Source: Incurvaria masculella
Taxonomy: Eukaryota; Arthropoda; Insecta; Lepidoptera; Incurvariidae
DNA length: 64,000 nucleotides
Reading direction: 5' to 3'
NCBI GenBank assembly: GCA_946894095.1
Contig: OX335642.1
Span: forward strand, 9,187,021-9,251,020
The notes below the pieces were generated by a model. That model was not told where the DNA came from. It saw only the letters and a list, made by a program, of their open reading frames with translations, and did not search any database. Below, in pieces: positions 1-10,400 of this stretch (position 1 is its first letter; each line of letters begins with the position of its first letter). Both the position numbers and the translations under genes were made by a program.

Positions 1-1265
1 TTAAATAGTGGAGAAGTACTGTTATTTTTGAGGTTTCCAATGTGAAATCGTAAAAAAATATTTTTTTTTCCGCTTACATTTCAAACGCAGGCTGAACCCT
101 ACGAGATTTATCAACAGTTAGGTAAAAATCTGGTCTGTCCCGTAAATACGTTGGAAGTATAAATAACGGTTCCATTTTTTAAACAATAATATATTTCCCA
201 GCTATTTTTAGGTTAACTCACTCCCAAACTCGATGTACTAAGTATTGTACACATTGAAAAGGTCTACAGTAAACTCCGCGATGGTATATTTCTATCTCTT
301 ATGGATATCCCACAATAACATTTTATTGTCATTTCCTTTTTACGACAAATTATGGCTAATTTTCGAAGCGATTTTAACCAATACAGCATTAATCCTTATC
401 CAATTAAATATCTTAATACATTGTTGATTTAATATAGATCTATATGGCCCATTACAGCATATGATTTAAATAAATATTTTCGAAGATATTACAGATTTAA
501 AAATTGCGGGACGTAGCGTTTGCGGCGGTACCGGCCGGACGGGGCGGCGGGAGCCATTCCGATTTATTTCATACCCGTGCGAAGCCGGAGCGGGCCGCTA
601 GTTTTTTTATAAAATAAAATATTCTACGCAAAAATCAAAATTTCCGTAAACCTCTATAATTTTTTATTTTACTTTAATTATCGAAAAATAAATCTAAATC
701 AAAAAACATTTTATTATAGTTAACAATATAGTGAACAAAAAGTTTTCGGCACCGGTCTGTAAATCTCACCGGTGAAGTGCCGGCCATATTCTATATTCTA
801 TGGTGCCGGCATTCTTATTCTGTGGCGCCGGCAAAGCGAACGCTTACATACTATTTGGTGCCGGCGAGTGATAATTCTACCATAGACTACGGATCTCCGT
901 GAGCCGGACAGACATACGAAATCATTGTTTTCCAAGCTGAAACGTTCACTCGCGCTTCGCTCTCGCTCGGCTATAAAAGTAAACGAGGTCTTAAAGTATG
1001 TTTGGAAAATATATTTTCATGAGCATCTATTCGAGCAAGACCCATATTCATTACAATTGTTTACATTATACTTAAATTATTATAATTTGTATACCTAATA
1101 TAATACAAACAATATAACCGATTACTTATTTTATTTAAACGGCTCATTTCAATTTTTTTAAGTAAGTCTCATTTTTGCACACGCAACGACTAAAAAGGAT
1201 TTTAATTTTGACATGACCGTACTAACATTGAATGATCGAAACGGTCCCAGAAATTGCACGTCCAA
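1..1265. other. Intergenic, repeat-derived; no gene seen
   Basis: No convincing coding sequence. Bases about 62-605 match, in inverted orientation, 38525-39090, so this is a dispersed element. Bases 730-870 carry several spaced GGTGCCGGC-like motifs. A TTTATT at about 1130 (AATAAA on the minus strand) is a possible polyadenylation signal for the protease gene ending at 1266. Confidence 0.6.
62..605 (+). repeat. Dispersed repeat, copy 1 (inverted partner at 38525-39090)
   Basis: Several blocks are shared with 38525-39090 read on the other strand: the CGCAGGCTGAACCCTACGAG block, the ATTTAATATAGATCTATATGG block, and GGGACGTAGCGTTTGCGGCGG. The end near 605 resembles the 'cagcccgtcccggctttgcacgggc' terminus seen at 38530. 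No coding potential remains. Confidence 0.7.
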
Positions 1266-1490
1266 CTAACACCGATTGAAACAATTTTTGCAACAGTGAA
1301 TGTGGGAATGCGGCTCGAAGTCCGTATTTCCAGCGATTTCGCGCAGGATCCAGCGTGCGGCGGCCGGTACTGAAGCGAACGAGTTGACAATCAGCCCGGA
1401 ATGCCTCACGCGACATCCTTTGGGGTGGAAAACTTCGGAAACCACCCCAGCGAGTCGCCCGCTGACGACAAATGGACCTCCAGAATCACC
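1266..1490 (-). CDS. Gene A exon 5: catalytic Ser and C-terminus
   Basis: Acceptor TTTTGCAG|GGTGATTC. The exon encodes GDSGGPFVVSGRLAGVVSEV, then a Cys-containing loop, NSFASVPAAARWI (terminal helix), and a Cys/His-rich tail ending CCKNCFNRC and TAG. The tail of about 20 residues after the helix is longer than usual for S1 proteases. Confidence 0.9.
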   Translation of the reverse strand, partial: GDSGGPFVVSGRLAGVVSEVFHPKGCRVRHSGLIVNSFASVPAAARWILREIAGNTDFEPHSHIHCCKNCFNRC

Positions 1491-4400
1491 CTGCAAAACG
1501 TAACATTGAAATTGAATCGGCTGTTTTGGGAAGGGCACAAAGTCCATAAGACAATATTTCCAGGAAACGCAAAAAACCTTAAAAAAAAAGTTTATTAGTG
1601 GTGTACAATATTCCTTCCCGCTCGACTCCCCATACAAACGTGGAAAGAAGATCATGCCCATATTTCTTGTCAGAGATCCCAAATTTTTCGAATTTTTCGC
1701 GCGTTTTATACAATAACTTTGGAGGTGAATTCTCAACAATAAAGTAAGAACCTCTTAAACTTACCTAGAATAAAAGTCTAGATTAGACATCAGACATAGC
1801 TTGCTTCATCAAGGTTTATAATCAATTTGGTTTTTGTTACATTGTTGACTACAGCACGCGCTTTACTTTTAGCTATAAGTAGTTTTGTAATTAAAATTTT
1901 CGTAAATCTTACCAAATCATACACTATGCACATTGTCTGCATTGTAGACATGTTGCGTCTTCCACATCACGGAGCCTGTCTTTTTTTTTTAAACAGTCAA
2001 GGTCAACGCAATATCATGGTTTTGTACCGTGCCCGCGAATGAGTTAGTCCCGCCAGGATGGGCCACTTTAATGCAGATTTATAGACCTATCCAATACATT
2101 AGTGTATACGTTATTTTTGGTGTTATTCATTGGAAGCAATAATAATAATAATATAAACGCATGGACTTGTTGCCTCTGGGCTCTCTTTTCGCTGCAAATA
2201 CAATTGCCTGTATAAACACCTGACATGGGTCACACACTTTCATTATACTCATGTTCTATTTATACGGGGTGTTAACGGAGGTATGGTCCAAAAGCTAACC
2301 ACGTATTCCTTGGTATATTTGGAGCAAAGCAGGTAGAAAACATTTTGTTGCACGAATTAAAAATAAATCGTCCTCCACATAAAAATGTGTAAATACTTAC
2401 ACAAAAAAACGTAAGAAAATGTTATCTACCTTTTTGGCTCCAAATATGCCAAGAAATATGTAGTAAACGTTTGGACCATACCTCCGCTAACATCCCTGTA
2501 TTATAGTTTGACTTTATTCCTGGTTCGTAGCTAATAATATTTAACTACCCAGAAGCCATGGATTAAAAACATGTGATCCTTGCAGTGGAGAGACAAATGA
2601 TCACCATTGAATAACGATGAATAAAATAAAGTAAAGGCGAATCATATGCCCTTTTCATAGTAAATACTTTTGAAAGGCACTACTAACACTGATATTAAAA
2701 AAATGGACTCAAAATTTAGAATCAATAGAGCGCTTTGATACATTTTATAGCACATATAATAAGTCATACTTATAATTAAGTTTCAGTAGTGTAAACCTAT
2801 TTAATTGTAGCTAATTTTGGTTTAGTTATTTTGAAGAAGGGCCATTTATTTCTTATTTTATACTTGTTTTGATTTACATTGTATTTAATAAAACATTAAT
2901 TTTTGGTTATCCTATTTGGTCGGGTGCAAATTTTATATTTTTACTATGGGAAGTTGCATGACATGTTGAATTTTAGATTGTATTAGAGATTTTGCAGCTA
3001 CTGTTTTCGTAAATACATAGATAGATCTTTTTGTAATGTGTATATCGATCTTCGCGTGTTTTTATCATATTCATCATATTCATTATCAGATTGTAGGTTT
3101 AGGCGTTTATTAGCTGTTGTCATTCACAAAAAACATTTGTCATTCCCGCTTTGACCATATTTCATTTACCGCGATTGAGATAACAATTGGGGCGGATTCT
3201 ACCACCCATAACCGAGAGTTTTACATGGCGGAACCCATGTAAAACTCTCGGTTTCCGCCAATCTCCTACTGTATATTCCGAAATGCGTATATTGCAGAGA
3301 TTGCATAGAAAGCGGATGCAGTGAATACGTATGTCCAAATTGATATCAGTGCTCACAGCCACAATTGTACGATATCAAATCGGAACGAATCTGAGCAGAC
3401 ATATGTGTACTAACCTAACTACCTCGTAAATGCCTTGTAAGTCTCGAGAGTGGTTAATCCAGGCCTATAATTGTCTAATATATTTTTTTTTTATGTGACT
3501 GGACATGGATGGCTAATACCACAAGTTCTGTCATGGTATTATCCCAACACACCACATGGGAACTAGGTGCCATGCCAGGACCTTCCTTATATTGCACGGC
3601 TACACTGAACTGGATGGAAAACACGGACAATTTTCATTGCCGCTTCGACCATCGTTCATCCAATGCGATGGTACCAACCCGGGCGGGATAAACCCTACCA
3701 CCTAGTAAGTAAGGAAGGGGACCTACAGCTTAACGTGAAATCCGAACCACGGCCAGCCTCTCTCAACGGTCGAATGGTCACCCATCCAAGACCAGACCGG
3801 ACCCAGCGTTGCTTAACTTCGGAGAGCGATCGCCGAAGTGTCGCGCCACTGGGTCACTGAGGCTGACAAAATAGACTAACAAAACGAGGAAAGGCCTTCG
3901 TTATTTACAGGTGCATAGGATCTGGGGTCTACTCTAAGATTCTCACCTGTGAGTCACAACGCTTTCGTGCTAAATTACAGCCACGAGTCATGTTGCCCTT
4001 TTCTAATAATTCTAATTAGAGTGCAATGACACAAACATATCTTATGTTTGATGACGTCAGGAGAAAACGTTTCACTTTCATCTCTGAGTAACTCGTTTTC
4101 AATTTCCTGAGTAGATATGCAGAGAACTACGCATAAAAAACGCTTCATAACCACTCGACAACAGCCATCTGACAGCGTACACAGCGCGTATGCTCTTAAC
4201 CGTGCGCGCTTTGTACGATCTGTGTTTGGTCTAGAGTCACGTCCACGAGCAATTCAGAACAGCCGTGTACGCGTATATTGCTGCAATCTCTGCAATATAA
4301 GCATTTCGGAACGTACAGCTAGGCTATTGGCCGCTTTAAAAAATAAATAATTATACAAACTTACGTGGCACCCGCTTTGGGAAAGACTTCTCTCGCTCTG

Positions 4401-7400
4401 CGAGCAAATTGTGTATTTCCTGTAAGACGGGATCAATATTTCAGGCAGCGTGCTGTTCTCGTCTCGCTTTCCTTGCTCGCATGTCTCCATATCCGTTATG
4501 GTGAGCTGTGCCTTCAGCAACGGGTAGTGCCAATCTAGAGGATTGCCTGCCATCTGCAGGTATAAGTAGGGAATGAGTTAGACCTTACGTGTTATCGTGA
4601 AATCAGCTTCAGTTTACGAAGACATAGACTTGCCTAATAAATTAGCGCGAGAAGATAAAATATAAAAACAATTATTTTCTTTGTTATTATTATAATAACA
4701 AATGACTAGGGGTGCTATTGCTGGACCCCGAGAAGCAAATATAAGTTTTCAGGGCGATCAGCGAAGTAAATTTTGTTGATGAGTCATATTGGTTGGGGAA
4801 AAAGTTTCTTCGCATTTTTTAAGAAAATTCAAAACATTTTTTAATATGGTTTATTTACATTTAACTAAAGTATGTAGGTACCATTTTGTTCGATAACTTT
4901 TTGCCATCTTGTAGGTAGGGACATGATCCCATTGCTATAGAAATATTGGAACTTCTGATCAATATACCGCGACAAGTGGTTTTGGCAGTCCTCTCGTGAT
5001 GTTAACCTGACACTGCCTAAAGTCAGCCTCAGTGGCCCAGTGGCGCGAGACTTCGGCGATCGCTCTCCGAAGTTAAGCAACGCTGGGTCCGGTCTGGTCT
5101 TGGATGGGTGACCATTAGACCGTTGAGAGAGGCTGGCCGTGGTTCGGATTCCACGTTAAGCTGTAGGTCCCCTTCCTTACTTACTAGGTGGTAGGGTTTA
5201 TCCCGCCCGAGTTGGTACCATCGCATTGGATGAACGATGGTCGAAGCGGCAATGAAAATTGTCCGTGTTTTCCATCCAGTTCAATGTAGCCGTGCAATAT
5301 AAGGAAGGTCCTGGCATGGCACCTAGTTCCCATGTGGTGTGTTGGGCTAATACCATGACAGAACTTGTGGTATTAGCCATCCATGTCCAGTCACATAAAA
5401 AAAAAAAAAAAAAGAATTCTGAAGAGACCTAAACAGGTGGAAATCTGAAGGTGCAAGGTCAGGACTATACGGCGGATGCATTAACACCTCCCAGCCAAAC
5501 TCTCTTAGTTTTTGCTGAGTGGCTAAAGATGTGTGAGGTCTAGCGTTATCATGATGAAAAACCACACCCCTTCTGTTGATTAATTCCGGCCGCTTTCTCT
5601 CAACTTCTTGCTTTAATCTCATCAGTTGTTCGCAGTAGAGTTCAGAATCGATGGTCCTGCCTGGTGGTAACAGCTCATAATGAATAATGCCCTTCCAATC
5701 CCACCACACACACAGCATCACCTTGTTGCGAGTTAACCCGGGTTTCGCCACAGTCTGTGAAGCTTGACCGGCCTTTGACCACGACCTTTTTCGCACGTTC
5801 ATCACCAGTTATCAGCTTCTTCAAAAATGGTTCGGTTTCATTACGTCGTAATAAAGAATCACAAATGAGTACACGGTTCATTAGGTTTCTTTCAGTGAGC
5901 TCGTGAGGTACCCAAATATCGAGCTTTTTTGTGTACCCAGTTTTTTTCAAATGCGCCAAAACTGTTTTGTGGTCAATTCCTAGTTCTTCAGCTACGTCGT
6001 AACTACTGATATGCCGATCTTGCTCCACTTTTTCAAAAATGGCATCCATTTTATCCGTAATAGGGCGACCAGAGCGACGTGCATCTTTGACATCAAAATT
6101 TCCGGATTGAAAACGCTTAAACCAAATTTGTGCTACTCTCACAGACACTGCACTAGGTCCATAAACATCGCAAATTTTTTTCGCGGCTTGCGTTGCATTT
6201 TTACCTTTTTTGTAGTAAAATTTTAAAATGTATCGAATTTCTTCATTAGATTCACTCATTTTGACAGTACAAAAAACAAATGAGAATCACACATTTTCCT
6301 AATTTGAATTTGGAATTATGTTCTTTAAAATTTAAACTTTCAATGATACCAAAACCAGCCAGATACAAATAGTATAGCCAAAGAGATTTTATTACAAGTT
6401 CATACATACTATAATGCGAAAAGACTTTTTCCCCGACCTATTATATCATCATCATATCATATATCAACGCTTGGTTCGGGTCACCTCTTCCCCTAAAATA
6501 TGGTTGAGAGAGGCGATGGCTGGACCCGGCGTGATGCTCGTGAACGGGTGCTGTTTGTGGGGACTGGCCTGCTTCAATTGGCAACATGACGGACATGACT
6601 TTGCAGAATAAACCGATATTTGTCATGAACTGTTATTATATTGCCGCTTCGACCATATTAATTTAATGTATTGACATAAACGGGTACCAATAACCCGTAT
6701 TTCTGTAAGCAGTGGCAAACAAATTTGTAAACTTAGACTAAGTGGACGTTGAAAAAAATCAGCGAAGTTTCGTGCCAGTTCTTCTTCGCCGTGAATACTG
6801 AACTGGCTAATGATAAAATATGACAAATCCGAGTGCAGTGTGCTGCCTGTGGATGATGAATAAACAATAAACAATAAACAATATTATTTTTAGACATACA
6901 ATACATAACACAGTCCGGGCTCTTAACGTAAACTTAAATAAAGACAGTGTCCCACTCGGATGAGTGCTTAGTAATTACCAAAAACATGGCCAAATTAGAC
7001 TGTAAGTACTAACGTTCTAATAGGAGTAACTGTTGATTTATAATTAACTTAATTTTCTAGGCCAAATATCATGCTAGATGATATTATAGTTAAACAGACA
7101 AATAATTTATTTAAGGGCTTCAAACTTTTTTTTTTTTAAATAAATTGAGGATCTATCGATCTAAACTATGATTGGAATTCCTTACTAAATTGTACACACG
7201 TAGAAACGAAAGGGTTATCACGAATCGGGTAGGTAGTCCAAGAAAGATTCAAACGCATCTTGCGGTACGACTTCTAGGCACCAAACTCGTGATGCTATTA
7301 TGCTATTATGAGCTCGCCCCATTCCGAGAGCGCGCCCCCTCAGCTCCATATGACGCTAACCTCCAATATTTTGAGTTTATTTTCATATTATCTCAGCGTC

Positions 7401-10400
7401 GGTTAAGAACTAACAAGAATAATAATAAATCGAATTATCAAAGTTTAGACTATTATCTTGTGTATGACCGTAAAACGGTTTTAAAGAGTTGCTTACATTC
7501 TTCAAAAAATAAATGTTTGTAAACACCTACTAGATTTCAAGCCAGCGCGCGGCGACTCTTGGAAATTATACATTATTTAGACACATATCTTTTTTTTTCG
7601 TAAAAGGTCACACATTTATCTAGTGAATAAGCGTGAAACATATATTAATTCAATTTAAAAAGTAGACTTTATAGGTCAAAAACCTAAATTTCGCTTCGTC
7701 GCGCTCGATTTTCACGCACATATAACAATGAACCCTAACGCAAACTCAATGCTTCCGGAGATCGCCATTATCGTTTGTTTGCTAAACGCTGGAGTCAGTT
7801 GGAGCCGTAAATGTTCCTCATCACGTTAACCTACTCCCACGTGATGGGGTTTCAAATATGGTCAATGGGGGTAAAAAATACATTCGATACACCGAGATCG
7901 CAGCCTACAATTTTGGGTCGGCAGCCATCAAAACCGTTTCCGACTGTCAAATTTGACATTTGTTCCATACATTTCATGTCAAAACTGACAGGCTTTGTTT
8001 TGAATAAGGTTTTGTGTGGTTTATAAAAATAATAACCACAAGTTAATTTATGGAAGACGCGGATCGGTAGCGATCCTTTCGTGCCCTATCTATAAATTAA
8101 CCTTTTTGCTTCCGAACCAGGTGTCGTGTTCATTCCCCGGAGTTGTAATCAAAAGATTCTCACCGCATAGTCCATGTGTGAAAATCCACGTCCGACTAGA
8201 GTTCCGACAGTGCCTTTCCTTACGTCACCGCTCCTGCCGAGCTTAATCGCAGATACTCTAGAGTTGAACTGTATAGGCTCCTTCGACCTTAGGAGAGCGT
8301 AATCGAAGACGTAGTGTGAGCGGTCGTATCTTGGGTGCTCTATTATCCGACCGACTGCGTAGTCTCTGCCTGGATTGACATCATCACTTCCCACTTGAAC
8401 GATCGCATGTTTGGGACTCCGTGAGCTGAAATAATTATTACAATAACTAGATAACCTTAAAAAATGATTTTATATGACCCGCAGTGCAATTACGTAGCGC
8501 GACATGAGGTGTAGGTGCCGCACCTACCCCAAATTGACGGCAAACGGACGGCTTTCGATTACAAAATATGTCAGTTTTGGGTGCTAACCGCACTTAATTT
8601 CGCACTTCGTAATCGCACTGCGGTTACTTCCATATCGTTATCGCAATTTAGCTGTTAAATACAACCAAACTCCCCCGTTTCGTGCTTCGTAATCGCACTG
8701 CCGGTCCAGACGCTGGCACAAAGTTGTTTTTCTATGTTAAGAGAGGCGTTATCCTATCAATTCCCCATAATAGGGTTGATAACGGTTGTCATGGTCTTAT
8801 TGTTTTACTAGGTTTTTTTAAATTTTTGATTCTTAAAATATGTTGTCAAATTAACGTCTGTATGTTTTAATGTGTTCAATATACCTTTTAAATTGGAAAA
8901 TATTGGCTAAAACATTGGATTAAAGTGGTCTCTTTTACCTTAATGTATATATCTTTTTTACTAAAAAATACAAATATTAACAAAAAAATAAAATAAAGCA
9001 TAAATACGAATGAAGCTTTCTAAAGTGATTAAAAAAATTAAAATCTGGCAACGTGTATATGAGTAGGGAACCTTTTGGGCCTGGAAGAAGATTTCGCTAG
9101 TTTAATGGCAGTCGCCGTGCAAAAGTCCTTGGCCAATAGACAAAGAATGCATTTCTTAAAAAAATCAAATTTTCTATTTCCGCTGCCTTCACGACAGGCC
9201 ACGCCTGGCCCTCACACAAGAGGTGCCCGACGACGCGACGAGTCGGACTCGCACACGAAGGGTTCCGTACCGTCGTACAAGATCTACACAAAAAAACCGG
9301 CCAAGTGCAAGTCGGACTCGCACACGAAGGGCTCCGTGCCATCTTTCAAGATTTTTCAAAATATCACGTTTTTGTTCTGGGGTTTAATGTTTAATATTTT
9401 TTTATTGTAGCTATTTAAGTAAATATACTTTTTCATACTAAGCAGGTACGTCGCTTATTTCAAGGAATGTTACATGTATGTATGTATAATCGACCGTGAA
9501 TATCGCTATTTGTTGTTATAGCGGCAAAATAAATACACATTCTGTGAAAATTTCAGCTACCTACCTATTACGGTGCATGAGATACAGAACGGACGGACGG
9601 ACGGACAGCGGAGGCTTAGTAATAGGGATCTGTTGGCACCCTTTGGGTGCGAAACCCTAAAAAATACATACATGGTGCAGTGGGCAGCTGTCAAGACCCA
9701 CGTATTAGATATAATGCTTCCTCCACAGAACTGATAAGGGTGCGAGAAATTTATCTTGACGTAGAATGGAAAATCTTTTATTGACGCCTTATCTCCATTG
9801 ACCACTCGTCGCACTCCTGTAACATACAAATCAACGATAATATTGTATTTTTACTTACACGGGCGATATCTTGTGGTTCAACGGTGGTTGGGGGGGTAAG
9901 GATGTCATTGAATGAACGATGGTCGAAGCGGCAATATAAGGAAGGTCCTGGTATAGCACTAAGCTCCCACGATATATATTGGGCTAGTATCATAACATTT
10001 GGTGTGTTATGAGCGATGGTTATGAGCCATCCATGTCCAGTTATATTACAAAAGATCACGTAAGATATCACACCAAAGTTACTATTAGGCACAAACGTTT
10101 TTTAAACAAACAACTACAAAGTCTACCTGAACGATATGTTCACGGAATCGAAAGTTGAGAAATAAAGTGGTTTGAAGAGGAGCTTTGCATTTCAATTGAC
10201 ATAGTGTTTTAAAAAACCGGCCAAGTGCGAGACAAACTTGCAAACGAAGGGTTCCGTACCATCGTCCCAGATTTAACGCGAAATAAACGCTGAAAATTTC
10301 AGCTGCCTACCTATTACGGTTCATGTGATACAGCCCTGTGACAGACGGACAGCAGAGGCTTAGCAATAGGTTTCTGTTGGCACCCTTTAGGTACGGAACC

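Larger units (their letters stand above)
4789..6440 (-). mobile_element. mariner-family DNA transposon, decayed, with nested SINE
   Basis: Terminal inverted repeats: TTGGTTGGGGAAAAAGTTTC at 4789, and its approximate complement at 6411-6440 (CTTTTTCCCCGACCTA). Without the nested SINE (5022-5414) it is about 1.26 kb, the usual mariner size. The transposase frame is broken, so the element cannot move by itself. Confidence 0.9.

Noticed and set aside
3509..3860. Two 60-65 codon frames repeated at 5.0-5.4 and 16.2-16.6 kb
   Set aside because: They translate SINE body and 5S-like head; similar peptides recur only because the SINE is repeated.
5022..5120. 5S rRNA gene
   Set aside because: The 5S-like text is incomplete, continues into a SINE body with poly-A tail and occurs in several dispersed copies.
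7172..7522. 116-codon frame in gene A intron 3
   Set aside because: No family motif, AT-rich codon use, and no neighbouring splice signals in phase.
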